The notes under the pieces: generated by a model
Database searches by the model: none
Seen by the model: the letters and a program-made list of their open reading frames with translations, nothing else
What the model was told of the DNA's origin: nothing
In this document: in pieces, positions 16,610-25,966 of the stretch
Position numbering within the stretch: the first letter of the stretch is position 1
Layout of the letters: each line of letters begins with the position of its first letter
NCBI GenBank assembly: GCA_947166355.1
Contig: CAMVDX010000020.1
Span: 1-41,324 of the forward strand
Reading direction: 5' to 3'
Source of the DNA: an uncultured Treponema sp.
GTDB lineage: Bacteria; Spirochaetota; Spirochaetia; Treponematales; Treponemataceae
DNA length: 41,324 bases
Translations under genes and position numbers: made by a program

Positions 16610-17921
16610 TATGAAGAACCTCCGCAACTGTCATTTTTAAAACATTTCTGCTTGCCGCCCAGGATGCAATTAAAGGAGAAAAAACTCCGAACAATGTAAT
16701 TGCAGCAACCTCGCCCGGAAACACTCTGGCAGGAATTGAAGCATACAGAGTATATGAAGAATTAACCTGAACATATTGCAGGTTTTCGTGATTTGTAATT
16801 GCCGTCACTAAATACTGAAGACCATACATAATTTTTGCTGCAATAATAAATACAACATCAGTATTAAAGCTGATTATAAGCCCCAGAAGAAGCCCGACAA
16901 GAGCGCCGAGAGTTCCCATTAAAAGACCGCGCATAATAAAGATTGATTTGATTCCATTTTTGCGCGCCCCCATTGCAGAAAGCACGGCTATTTCTGTACG
17001 GCGTTCAAAAACCAGACGGCGCATTCCGTTATAAATGTTAATTGCAACTACCACGAAAATCAACGCAACCAGCAGCAAAAGCATATTTTTTTCAATTCTC
17101 AGAGCACCAAAAAAAGTACGATTAAAAGTCCGCCAAGACTGAATTTGAGGCTTAGAACCATTAAACTCTCCGAGCGCTTTTTCAAGATTAGTCACAGCCT
17201 TAAGATCATCATCATAATTCTTAAGTTTTATTCCCCAGATTTTTTTAGCAGACTGACCAAAATATTTTTCTGCAGATTCTGTACCAACAAAAGCATAAGA
17301 ACTGTTTATTTCGCTGTAACCGGTTGTAAAAACTCCAGTTACCGTAAAAAGTCTGTCAGTAGAAAAAAGGTCTACATCACTTCCGCCGCTTAAAACAAGA
17401 AGATTTACAGAACTTCCGGTATGAACTCCAAGATTACGCGCCAGTGTACTTCCAAGAACAATAGAATCCTTTTCAGAAAAATCAAAATTTCCCGAAATCA
17501 TTTTAAGCTGTTCTTGAAACCCCTTATCTTCAGAATACATTGTTTCATCTGCGGCACGAATATTTACCGCAACAGCACCACCCTTTCCACCTGTCATAAG
17601 AGCCTGAGCTTCATAAAAAGGCACACAGGCAGTAATTCTTTTGTCCGCTTCACAAGCTTCAATGAGTTCAGTTTCCTTAGAAACCGGAACATCTGCAATC
17701 CGTAAATGATAAGACGATACTTCCAGAATTGCATCAATAAAGCTCATCTGAAAACCATTCATTACACTCATAACAACAATCAAAGTCATAACACCAAAAC
17801 AGATACCAAGTGTCGCAAGAGCAGAAGTCACAGCCGAACGTCCTTTTCTGTCCACTCTGGCAAAACGACGGGAAACGGCAGAAATCCAGCGAATATCAGT
17901 TATAAAATTACTGTATTTCAC
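16602..17921 (-). CDS. LolC/LolE-family lipoprotein-export permease (first)
   Basis: The 439-residue product has one membrane segment near residues 30-55, a periplasmic core domain and three C-terminal membrane segments, as in LolC/LolE. Its distinctive loop (ARKNGIKSIFIMRG) matches the coupling helix that contacts the ATPase in this family. I choose the GTG at 17921 because a perfect AGGAGG lies 6 nt upstream. Earlier ATGs at 17957 and 17939 have no such site. With this start it overlaps the upstream lipoprotein gene by 14 bp. Confidence 0.85.
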   Translation of the reverse strand: MKYSNFITDIRWISAVSRRFARVDRKGRSAVTSALATLGICFGVMTLIVVMSVMNGFQMSFIDAILEVSSYHLRIADVPVSKETELIEACEADKRITACVPFYEAQALMTGGKGGAVAVNIRAADETMYSEDKGFQEQLKMISGNFDFSEKDSIVLGSTLARNLGVHTGSSVNLLVLSGGSDVDLFSTDRLFTVTGVFTTGYSEINSSYAFVGTESAEKYFGQSAKKIWGIKLKNYDDDLKAVTNLEKALGEFNGSKPQIQSWRTFNRTFFGALRIEKNMLLLLVALIFVVVAINIYNGMRRLVFERRTEIAVLSAMGARKNGIKSIFIMRGLLMGTLGALVGLLLGLIISFNTDVVFIIAAKIMYGLQYLVTAITNHENLQYVQVNSSYTLYASIPARVFPGEVAAITLFGVFSPLIASWAASRNVLKMTVAEVLHNE

Positions 17922-19092
17922 TCTGTACCTCCTGAGCATTCTGATTTGTCTGTTCATAAAGCTTTTCCCTCAGTACCTTGTCATCTTTGTAATAAACATC
18001 TTTCAAACGGATTCCATTCTCATAATAAGTCTTTACTGAAAGCTCATTATCAAAGAAGACCTGACTTGTATATGAAAGATTATCAGAAGCATACTTATTT
18101 TTCATTTTAAGAACATCATTTTCGTAATAGCTGAAGTCAGGAGGAACATCACCTTCATTGTAGGTATATACATATTTTTTTGCAAAACTGTAATCAAGTT
18201 TTTTATAATCCTGTTTATATTTATATTCAATATTTTCGTCAGATGTAATTTTATTATCTGCATTATAAAGGCAATGTCGTTCTGAAACCTTATATTTCTT
18301 TTCCTTTACAATTACATATCGAGTAATTTTTTGAATTAAAGCAGAATCATTATATAAAATTTCTTCATAATCATTTTCAGTGGAAACAGTTTTGGAAATA
18401 ACCTTATAACCATCTCCTTTATATTTGAGATTTTCCGATTTGATTAATTTTTCAGAATTTATTTCAGTAATATCCCATTCCTCACGTTTTACAATTCTGA
18501 ATAATTCATCATAAAAAATCCGCTTTATTTTTTTTCCGTCAGCATGAATCACAATCTGTCCGTTTTCAGATTTTTGAGGAACTAAAATTTCATTACCAGC
18601 TTCATAAAATTTAAGCTGTCCGTTCTCTGAACTAAAAGATTTTCCTTCATTATTATTTTCAAAATATTTTTCAATCTCATTAGAAACTTCGGAAGCTTCT
18701 GCTATTTCAGAGTTCTTTTCGGTTATGTCAGCTTCTTCAGAAAGTTCTGCCTGCTGATATTCTTCAAGAGATGATTCCATTTCATTCATCTGTTCAGCAA
18801 TGCGTTCTTCTTCTGCATGAAGCAAGAGTTCTTCTACCCATTCTGCATTATCAAGTGCCGGGCTGTAAAAATCAAACAGAGAAATAAATTCGTTTTCTGC
18901 ATCGTCAGTAATTTCATCATCAGCGTTTGTTGCCTCATCAGAATCTTCCACTTCTACAAAAGCTTTGACATCTGTAGTTTGACCTTCATTCTGAACTTTC
19001 TTTTTACAGGAAATACAGAGACCTGAAAAAAACAAAATAGCAAAGAGAAGAACAAATTGAATAAGACTAAAACGATGAAATCTTAAAAGCAC
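17908..19092 (-). CDS. Putative lipoprotein with acidic N-terminal region
   Basis: The 394-residue protein begins with a hydrophobic signal segment ending in GLCISCKKK, a relaxed spirochaetal lipobox with Cys29 (or Cys26) as the likely lipidated residue. Residues about 40-155 are strongly acidic and probably disordered. The C-terminal half has repeated short strands such as YYENGIRLKDVYYKDD that resemble YwqK/MORN-type tyrosine-rich repeats. The function is unknown. The start is GTG, with AAGGA 6 nt upstream. It lies between ftsY and the first lol-type permease and overlaps the latter, so it is a plausible substrate or accessory of the exporter. Confidence 0.7.
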   Translation of the reverse strand: MLLRFHRFSLIQFVLLFAILFFSGLCISCKKKVQNEGQTTDVKAFVEVEDSDEATNADDEITDDAENEFISLFDFYSPALDNAEWVEELLLHAEEERIAEQMNEMESSLEEYQQAELSEEADITEKNSEIAEASEVSNEIEKYFENNNEGKSFSSENGQLKFYEAGNEILVPQKSENGQIVIHADGKKIKRIFYDELFRIVKREEWDITEINSEKLIKSENLKYKGDGYKVISKTVSTENDYEEILYNDSALIQKITRYVIVKEKKYKVSERHCLYNADNKITSDENIEYKYKQDYKKLDYSFAKKYVYTYNEGDVPPDFSYYENDVLKMKNKYASDNLSYTSQVFFDNELSVKTYYENGIRLKDVYYKDDKVLREKLYEQTNQNAQEVQSEIQ

Positions 19093-19101
19093 TTTTATTC
19101 C

Positions 19102-19974
19102 TTAGTCTCCAAGAAATTCATCAATGTATTTTTCCGCATTAAATTTTCCGATATCTTTATAACCTTCACCTGTACATACAAACGCAACAGGAAGTCCAAG
19201 CTCACGGCCGATTGAAACAGCAACACCACCTTTTGCAGTAGAATCATATTTAGTCATTATTATTGCATCGATTTTAACAGCTTCGTTAAAGACCTCGGCC
19301 TGTCGCAGAGCGTTCTGACCTGTAGTTGCATCAATAACAAGGAGCTTTTTATAACAACCTTCATCGGCCTTTAAAGAACAAGTGCGGTCAATTTTCTGAA
19401 GTTCACGAACAAGGTTTTCTTTATTATGAAGACGGCCTGCCGTATCAGCAAGTACAAGCCCGGGGCCTTTTGCTTTTAGCGCATCTGCAGCATCAAAAAC
19501 TACAGCAGAAGGATCTGAACCATGCTGATGGCTTACTACACGAACGCCTGTTCGTTCACCGTGCATTGCAAGCTGTTCAATTGCCGCAGCGCGGAAGGTA
19601 TCTGCACTGGCAAGCACAATATTGTCCAGCCCGCGCTCCTTAAAATACGAAGCAAGCTTTGCAACAGAAGTCGTTTTACCAACACCGTTTACACCAAGCA
19701 TCATCCAGATATTATGCTTTCCTTCTTCAGGTTCTAAATCAACTGCTTTAACATCCTTCAAAAGAAGTTCCCGAAGCTTTGCGATAATTCCCTGCTGTTC
19801 ACGGATTTTTTCTTTTGAACAGATTTCGTTAAGTTCATCTACAAGTTCAAAAGCTGTCTTAGCACCGACATCTCCTTCAACGAGCATATCCGTAAGTTCA
19901 TCATAAAAATCATCATTAATTGAACTGTTCTTTGAAAACAAAGATTTAAGTTTTTCACCGAATGATTTCTTCAT
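19102..19974 (-). CDS. ftsY: Signal recognition particle receptor FtsY
   Basis: The 290-residue GTPase docks SRP-ribosome complexes at the inner membrane. The NG domain is complete: G1 GVNGVGKTT (about 94-102), DTFRAAA, G3 DTAGR, G4 TKYD and the closing GEGYKDIGKF. It lacks the long acidic N-terminal region of the E. coli protein (497 residues), as is usual for short FtsYs. I use the ATG at 19974, with GGAG about 9 nt upstream; a GTG at 19989 lies over that site. The start overlaps the PEGA-protein gene by 20 bp. Confidence 0.95.
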   Translation of the reverse strand: MKKSFGEKLKSLFSKNSSINDDFYDELTDMLVEGDVGAKTAFELVDELNEICSKEKIREQQGIIAKLRELLLKDVKAVDLEPEEGKHNIWMMLGVNGVGKTTSVAKLASYFKERGLDNIVLASADTFRAAAIEQLAMHGERTGVRVVSHQHGSDPSAVVFDAADALKAKGPGLVLADTAGRLHNKENLVRELQKIDRTCSLKADEGCYKKLLVIDATTGQNALRQAEVFNEAVKIDAIIMTKYDSTAKGGVAVSIGRELGLPVAFVCTGEGYKDIGKFNAEKYIDEFLGD

Positions 19975-21664
19975 CTTCTTTAACTCCACTATCTTCAGTT
20001 ACCGGAACTTCTTCCGGTGTGTAATATTTAAATTCAGTAACATCACCCTGCCGTGCATTCTGCGGTAAAACAGAATCGGCAGCAAGCAGATAACGCACAA
20101 GCTCATAGCCCCAGAAAACTCCGCAGCCTATAGAAATTATACGTGTAATATTTGTAGCGTTCTGCCAGCCTCTTGCAGATTCATAATCAGCCAGACCATC
20201 TTTATAAAGTCTTACCTGATTCAAATAATTTCCATAAGTGTAGAAAGTCGGAATCAGTGAAATCATAAAAAGAGTATACGAACCATACATCCACTTTCGT
20301 CTTGTGTTTATATATGTTGAACGATTTCTGGGTACCGGTTTTATTGTAACATAATTTCCATCAAAATTTAATTTTTTAGGAATATAAAAAAAAGCCGATT
20401 CCCCGTTTTCTGCAATAAACTCTCCAAGTATTACATTTCCATTTATTGAAATTTGAGATTTTCGTTCTCCAAATTCTCCCGCTATACTTCCTTCTACAGT
20501 AAGAGCCTTTTCACTGTTTGCATAAAGAGTTCCATCAAGAGCTTTTCTAAGGCCAATCTGCAAAGCACCTACCGTTCGTTTTTCAAACTGTACGTTTATA
20601 TTATATTTTTTATTTCCATCAAAAAAGTATGTGGTTCCTGCAGTACGGTAGCCTTCACTAACAAACTGAATATTATGTATTCCCGAATCAAGAACAAATC
20701 TTCCATCCTCTGATTTTTGCAGAACATCATCTATATATATACCTGCTGCAGCCGCAGCTTCTGGAGGCTCCAGTGTAACAAAGATTTCAACCGGCATTGC
20801 ATTTGCAAGATAAGGAAGAAGCTGACGGGAAATACTTGAAGTTATAAAATCAACATCAGATACAGTTCCCACTTCCATAACTGAACCTGATTTTTTTGCC
20901 CCAGGATAAATATATAAATCTACAGACACTGAAATAAAACCTTCATATTCAGAAATTGTTCCTGTGATGAGGGCATTAATTCCTGCTGAATAAACTTCTT
21001 TCTCAAAAAGCTGTGAATCATAACTTTCTGAAGCTTTTTCAGATGGAGTAAAAAGTGCTGTAACATCCTTCTGATAAAAAGCAAGTCTTTCTTCAGTTAA
21101 ATAACTTTCTTCTTTTACAAAAATATTCTTAAAAAGCTCCCGATATAAATCAATTTCATTTTTTTCTTTCTGTTCTTCGAGATAAAGACCGCTGGAAATA
21201 TAGTTCATCCGGCGCTCAGTTTCATTCAATTCCTGCTTCTGTTTCTCTATATTTTTTTTAATTTTTTCTTCGATTTCAGCAATCTTTTTTTCTTCTGCTT
21301 TTATGCCGGCTTTAAGCTTTGAATCAGAAATCGTATTGATAACTATTGAATCGCGCTTTTTGTATTCGCTGGTAAGCTGAAGATAAAGAGACTGTCTTTC
21401 AGTTCTAAGCTTATAAGCTGTTCGCTCATATTGCTCATCTGGCATTACATTTCGTTTTATAGAGTTACTGAGTTTTTCAAGAATTTCTGACGGAATCGTT
21501 TCTGCAATGCTTGAAGTTACAGCATCTTCTTTCTGCCCTTTTGAATATTTAAACTTTTCTGCGCCGACAGTCCAGACATAACTTTCCGAAACTGCGGCGG
21601 TAGAAAAAAAGAGAAAAATCAGAACTGCTGCAAATCCGCGAAGGATTTTATACTTCGTCGTCAT
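19955..21664 (-). CDS. Exported coiled-coil protein with PEGA-like domain
   Basis: With the ATG at 21664 (GGAG 5 nt upstream) the product is 569 residues with a signal peptide (about 1-26). A long charged coiled coil follows (about 85-155). A PEGA-like beta domain (about 285-360, containing PPEAAAAAGIYIDDV and VSEGYRTAG) comes next, then a hydrophobic segment near residue 455 (SYTLFMISLIPTFYTYGNYL). The C-terminus is acidic. No enzyme motif is seen. PEGA domains occur in surface and periplasmic proteins, so an envelope role is inferred. It overlaps prfB by 17 bp and ftsY by 20 bp. Confidence 0.7.
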   Translation of the reverse strand: MTTKYKILRGFAAVLIFLFFSTAAVSESYVWTVGAEKFKYSKGQKEDAVTSSIAETIPSEILEKLSNSIKRNVMPDEQYERTAYKLRTERQSLYLQLTSEYKKRDSIVINTISDSKLKAGIKAEEKKIAEIEEKIKKNIEKQKQELNETERRMNYISSGLYLEEQKEKNEIDLYRELFKNIFVKEESYLTEERLAFYQKDVTALFTPSEKASESYDSQLFEKEVYSAGINALITGTISEYEGFISVSVDLYIYPGAKKSGSVMEVGTVSDVDFITSSISRQLLPYLANAMPVEIFVTLEPPEAAAAAGIYIDDVLQKSEDGRFVLDSGIHNIQFVSEGYRTAGTTYFFDGNKKYNINVQFEKRTVGALQIGLRKALDGTLYANSEKALTVEGSIAGEFGERKSQISINGNVILGEFIAENGESAFFYIPKKLNFDGNYVTIKPVPRNRSTYINTRRKWMYGSYTLFMISLIPTFYTYGNYLNQVRLYKDGLADYESARGWQNATNITRIISIGCGVFWGYELVRYLLAADSVLPQNARQGDVTEFKYYTPEEVPVTEDSGVKEDEEIIR

Positions 21665-22785
21665 CGTCTCCAGAGCCATCCATTGGCAGGCCTTTCCATT
21701 TTGCAACAAGATATGCATTCATAAAGTCGTCCAGGTCGCCGTCCATTACTGCCTGAATATTTCCTACAGAATGTCGTGTACGGTGATCTTTTACCATTGT
21801 ATAAGGACAGAAAACATAAGAGCGTATCTGGCTTCCAAAAGAAATATCCTTCTTTTCTGCCATGAACTTTGAGTTTTCCTTTTCCTTCTGCTCGCGGTAA
21901 TATTCGTAAAGACGGGCCTTAAGCATGTTCATACAGGTCTGGCGGTTCATAAGCTGACTGCGCTCTGTCTGGCAGGCAACAACAATACCGGTTGGAATAT
22001 GAGTAAAGCGAACAGCAGAGTCTGTTTTATTTACATGCTGACCGCCCTTTCCCCCCGCACGGTAAGTATCTACACGGAGATCTTCCGGCTTAATATCAAC
22101 TTCAATTGTATCATCCAGAACAGGATAAACATAAACAGAAGCAAAGCTGGTGTGGCGGCGGGCATTTGCATCAAAAGGCGAAATGCGGACAAGGCGGTGA
22201 ATACCACCCTCGCCCTTAAGATAGCCGTAAACAAAATCGCCGCTTATCTGAATTGTAATTGATTTGATTCCGCCTTCAGCTTCGAGTTCATCTACAACTT
22301 CTGTTTTATAGCCGTGGCGTTCTGCCCATCTTAAATACATTCGGCTGAGCATAAAGGCCCAGTCACAGGCTTCTGTTCCGCCGGCGCCAGCGTGCACTGT
22401 AAGAAAGGCATCATTCTGGTCTACTTCACCGGAAAGCAGGTTTAAAATATTCAGCTTATCAAACTGAGCTTTTGCGGCCTCGTACATTGAGCGCACTTCT
22501 TCCTCATCGCTGGCTTCGCCAGATTCTGCAGCAAGCTCGTACATTGCTTCGAGGTCATCCATATCTGTAATTATTTTTTTCCAGGGTTCTATGCGGTTTT
22601 TAAGTCTGCGAATCTGACTCATAACCTTTTCTGCAGCTTCGTGATCATCCCAAAACCCCGGGGCTTCAGTAAGCTTTTCTTTTTCTGCTATTGCTTTTTC
22701 GATTGCAGCAGAGTCAAAGACGCCCCCAAACGTTCATAATTTCTTCTCTTAACTGTTCAACTGGTAATTTTATTTCTTCTAACAT
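21648..22785 (-). CDS. prfB: Peptide chain release factor 2 with programmed +1 frameshift
   Basis: RF2 reads UAA and UGA stops. The frame from ATG 22785 encodes 23 residues and meets an in-frame TGA (22716-22714). Skipping T22716 after the CTT codon joins it to the main frame (22715 to 21648) for a 378-residue product. The tripeptide SPF (202-204) and catalytic GGQ (247-249) sit where they do in E. coli RF2 (205-207, 250-252). A reading that begins at 22622 would miss the N-terminal domain. It is first in a long overlapping operon with the PEGA gene and ftsY. The ATG has no ribosome-binding site. Confidence 0.95.
22713..22727 (-). promoter_or_regulatory. prfB autoregulatory frameshift site
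   Basis: On the minus strand GGGGG (22727-22723) lies 3 nt before the slippery CTT, followed by TGAC. This is the same order and spacing as the E. coli site. The internal Shine-Dalgarno-like G-run stimulates +1 slippage when RF2 is scarce, giving feedback control. Confidence 0.95.
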
Positions 22786-22792
22786 AGTTCAT

Positions 22793-22821
22793 AGAATACA
22801 CGAAAAATGAGTTTTGAACAA
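22793..22821 (-). promoter_or_regulatory. Candidate prfB promoter, leaderless type
   Basis: On the minus strand TTGTTC (22821-22816) and TATTCT (22798-22793) are spaced by 17 nt. The -10 hexamer ends 7 nt before the ATG at 22785, so transcription would start at or next to the start codon. Confidence 0.4.
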
Positions 22822-22834
22822 TGGAAGGGATTGT

Positions 22835-22916
22835 ATGGATTGCTTCGCCTGAGGCTCGCAATGACGAAGTGTCTGCTCGCATTGACGTATATATTGCTCG
22901 CAATGACGTATATTGC
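22835..22916. repeat. Palindromic repeat cluster between prfB and the TPR gene
   Basis: The cluster starts with ATGGATTGCTTCG (22835-22847), the same arm as at 8432. CTCGCAATGACG-type words follow at about 22855, 22877 and 22898, spaced roughly 20 bp apart. It lies in the divergent gap between prfB (-) and the TPR protein gene (+). Confidence 0.65.
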
Positions 22917-22921
22917 AAATC

Positions 22922-22950
22922 TTGATTTTCTGCAATTCTAACTATATTAT
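22922..22950 (+). promoter_or_regulatory. Promoter of the TPR gene, leaderless type
   Basis: TTGATT (22922-22927) and TATTAT (22945-22950) are 17 nt apart. The -10 ends 7 nt before the ATG at 22958, so the transcript would begin at the start codon; no ribosome-binding site is present. Confidence 0.5.
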
Positions 22951-22957
22951 AATATAC

Positions 22958-23830
22958 ATGAAGAAAACACTTTGTTCCTTATTTTTGATTTTTGCAGCTG
23001 TTTTTTTATTTGCAGAGCGCCCTATTGTCCGCGACATTCAGGCCAGAGCCGGAAACGGCACAAAAATCCGCATCACCTGGAAAATACCGGAAGATCCGGA
23101 GCCTGCCATCAGCTTTTTGATTCTTTACCGCACAAACGAACAGATTTCTTCATATTCTCAGCTTGCTTATGTTGAACCGCTTGCGACGCTCTCTGCTGAT
23201 TCAGAAAGCTACACAGACACGCTCAATGATTTAAGTGATTATTATTACACTGTTATTTCTATGACTGACGTTCCTTATGATGTCGTACTGCTTTCTTTCA
23301 ATTCTACAGTAACGGGTGTGCATCTTACTGCAAAGAAAACTGATGATAAGGATGAATTAAAAGAAGAATACGAAACCGTTTATCCTGACGGAACCCTTAG
23401 AAAAACTCCGCTTCCTTATCTTGATATGATAGAAGGAATAAATGCGGAACCTCTGGTTTCAGATAACACTGCAAATCAGGCTGAAACTCTTGTAGCAGGT
23501 ATAAGCGGTTCGGGCAAAAAAGCAAAACTCACCCCGCATCTTTTTGAAGAAGATTTAGTTTCGCCAGACGGAGGTGATGACTATCTTCTTTTCCAGATTC
23601 TGAAAAATTATTTTGTTGCAAAAAAATACAGAGAAACTGTTGATAAACTTAGTCAGCTGATAGGAACAAACATTTCTGACAGTACAAGAAATCGCGCATG
23701 TTTTTATCTTGGAGAGGCTTATTATCTTCAGGGTAATTACGAAGAAGCAGTACGCTCCTTTGTAAAGGTACAGGCCGCTTATCCTACACTTGCAAAAAAA
23801 TGGCTTGATTCATCACTCGACAGATTATAA
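22958..23830 (+). CDS. Secreted protein with FN3-like and TPR regions
   Basis: With the ATG at 22958 this is a 290-residue protein with a signal peptide (about 1-20, ending FAERP). An N-terminal fibronectin-type region follows (about 25-115, with KIRITWKIPEDP and FLILYRTN). The linker is charged, and the C-terminus has a tetratricopeptide unit (FYLGEAYYLQGNYEEAVRSF). Such proteins usually act as periplasmic scaffolds; no specific role is recognised. A longer reading from a TTG at 22913 would put extra residues before the signal peptide. It is the only plus-strand gene in the right half of the window and stands alone. Confidence 0.7.
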   Translation: MKKTLCSLFLIFAAVFLFAERPIVRDIQARAGNGTKIRITWKIPEDPEPAISFLILYRTNEQISSYSQLAYVEPLATLSADSESYTDTLNDLSDYYYTVISMTDVPYDVVLLSFNSTVTGVHLTAKKTDDKDELKEEYETVYPDGTLRKTPLPYLDMIEGINAEPLVSDNTANQAETLVAGISGSGKKAKLTPHLFEEDLVSPDGGDDYLLFQILKNYFVAKKYRETVDKLSQLIGTNISDSTRNRACFYLGEAYYLQGNYEEAVRSFVKVQAAYPTLAKKWLDSSLDRL

Positions 23831-23893
23831 AAAAAATTCATGTACTAGCAGCAGACATCAGGCATAAAAGAATGACAGTCAGCAATAATTTAT

Positions 23894-25966
23894 CTATCTT
23901 ATCTTTCTCAGCAAATCTATAATTGCAGGTCGTTCTACAGCCTTTTTGATTTCTGCAACAAGTTCATCACCCCGGACTTCATTATTCACGACAGGATTTC
24001 CTTCTTCATCTGAATTAGGTACAGTATCCATTCCTGCTTCTGTATTCTGTTCCGGCATACTCACAAGAACAAGTTCATCGCCTTCATTAATTCTGTCATA
24101 AAAACCATGACTGGTAATTGATGCCTCAGACACCTCTTCGCCAGCCTCGGTTACTACAAGCATTCCTACAACATCATCATCTCGGAAGAAAAGTCCTGTT
24201 CCTGAATCAGCTGTTTTTACAGCACCCTTCTTTACAATCTTAAAGGTGGCATCTTTTATGATATTTTCTGAACGGCCGAGGTCTATCAACACAGTCTTGC
24301 CGTTTCTCTGCAAAATCTTTCCGCGCACCGTAAGCCGCTCAAGCACCGAGTTCCTGAAACGTCTGAGCACGGTAGAAAAGCGGTTATTCCCCGTCGCGTA
24401 GTATTTTTCACTAAACGCCTGAGTTCCTGTTCTGCCCGAGTACATAGTTGCACTCAGCGATATATCATCTTCGCCCTCACTAAGAGAAACCATAACAAAA
24501 TAATCAAAATTATTTGCACGTGCATTCTTAAAGGCTTCGGCATAGCCGGCGACAGGAGTTACCTGAGTTTTTACCGAAGTAATTGCAACACCAGAAAACA
24601 CATCTGCACAAGATAGTGCCGTCAAACGGTCAGAATCAGCATGATTAAAAGTAGAAGTATTTTCAGTATAGAACACAGCTATATTCCAGCGTATTTTATC
24701 AAGATAAAAAGCATCTACCTTCCACCGTTTTGAAAGCGTATCAGCAAGCAGTGAATCATAAGCTTCTATTGTATCATTTAGAGAAACAGAAAGCCCCGTG
24801 TCAGAATTTTCATTTACAAATTTCAGCTGACTTAAATAAAGCTCGTGCATTCCGTTGAGTTCAAGAATATCAGCATAAGCAAGACGTGCATCTTTATTCG
24901 ACGGATCAAGCATAAGAGCACGCTGATATTCATAAGTACTGCCGGCTTTATCATAACGGCTGTCATACTGACGGGCATTATTCAGATGATAACCAGCCCA
25001 GACCGCGCGTCTTGAATCATCCAGCTCAAGCTCATTTTTTACGGAAAGCTCAAGCATCATGCGCATAAGCTCATCCTGTGGACTGATAGTAAGACCTGTA
25101 TCCCAGGTATTGATTGCCGCTTCTGTTTCTCCAAGTTTAGCCTGAGCAACACCTTTAAGATACCAGGCAGAAGAGGTATTGCGATCCCGGCTTATTATAA
25201 AATCGCATAAATCTATTACTTCGCTGTAACGATGCTGATGATAAACTATATCAGCAAGCAGACTGTAAGCCTGGTCATAACTTCCCTTAATTTCAACTGC
25301 AATCCGGGCATGTTTTTCGGCGCTCTTATAATCCCCCTGCATCATATAAATGATTGCCGCAAGATAATGCACCTCTGGCTCACCCGAATAATACTGCATA
25401 GCCTGACGAAGATAATTTTCTGCCTGTGTATAACGTTTTGTTTCTGCGCACACAAGAGCAAGCGAGAGCAAAGCCTTTCTGTTTGAAGCTTGTCGTTTTA
25501 AGGCTTCAACATACTGATTTTCTGCGCCAGAAAACTTTCCGTCATAAAGTTCAATTTCTGCAAGCCCAAAATGTGCATCTATGTCGTTCGGATATTTTTT
25601 CAAAACCTCATTAAAAATCTGTCTTGCTTCATCTGTACGGCCAAGCGCAAGCAGAATCATTCCCTTAAGATTTTTAATTTCACTTTTACCTTTTTCGTAT
25701 TTTTCTGCACTCTCAAGATACTGGAAGGCAAGGTCAAATTCTCCAAGATGATAAGAACAGTCTGCAAGGCGGAACCAGGCATCACTGAAAGCCGGATTTG
25801 AATTCACTACTTCAATAAAGTACTGCGAAGCTGTATACCAGTTTTCATCATTCTGAAGCTCAACCGCCTCGTTATAAAGCTTTAGGACATTTTTTGAGTC
25901 AACCGCAAAAAGTGGAGAAATAATCAAAAACAGAGAAACAAAAAGACCTGCTATTTTTCTATTCAT
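23894..25966 (-). CDS. Large exported TPR-repeat protein
   Basis: The product (690 residues from ATG 25966) has a signal peptide (about 1-21) followed by at least eight tetratricopeptide repeats over roughly residues 25-330, with units such as AWFRLADCSYHLGEFDLAFQ. Residues about 430-640 form a beta-rich region that resembles, weakly, the C-terminal part of FlgT-like proteins (RGKILQRNGKTVLIDLG, GDELVLVSMPE). Periplasmic scaffolding of an envelope complex, possibly flagellar, is an inference. It overlaps the CorC-like gene upstream by 8 bp; ATGs at 25969 and 25981 are alternative starts. It ends the phoH operon. Confidence 0.7.
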   Translation of the reverse strand: MNRKIAGLFVSLFLIISPLFAVDSKNVLKLYNEAVELQNDENWYTASQYFIEVVNSNPAFSDAWFRLADCSYHLGEFDLAFQYLESAEKYEKGKSEIKNLKGMILLALGRTDEARQIFNEVLKKYPNDIDAHFGLAEIELYDGKFSGAENQYVEALKRQASNRKALLSLALVCAETKRYTQAENYLRQAMQYYSGEPEVHYLAAIIYMMQGDYKSAEKHARIAVEIKGSYDQAYSLLADIVYHQHRYSEVIDLCDFIISRDRNTSSAWYLKGVAQAKLGETEAAINTWDTGLTISPQDELMRMMLELSVKNELELDDSRRAVWAGYHLNNARQYDSRYDKAGSTYEYQRALMLDPSNKDARLAYADILELNGMHELYLSQLKFVNENSDTGLSVSLNDTIEAYDSLLADTLSKRWKVDAFYLDKIRWNIAVFYTENTSTFNHADSDRLTALSCADVFSGVAITSVKTQVTPVAGYAEAFKNARANNFDYFVMVSLSEGEDDISLSATMYSGRTGTQAFSEKYYATGNNRFSTVLRRFRNSVLERLTVRGKILQRNGKTVLIDLGRSENIIKDATFKIVKKGAVKTADSGTGLFFRDDDVVGMLVVTEAGEEVSEASITSHGFYDRINEGDELVLVSMPEQNTEAGMDTVPNSDEEGNPVVNNEVRGDELVAEIKKAVERPAIIDLLRKIR

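Noticed and set aside
21648..22622. prfB starting at the ATG at 22622
   Set aside because: It would lack the N-terminal RF2 domain. The upstream frame with the classic TGA frameshift site explains the full protein.
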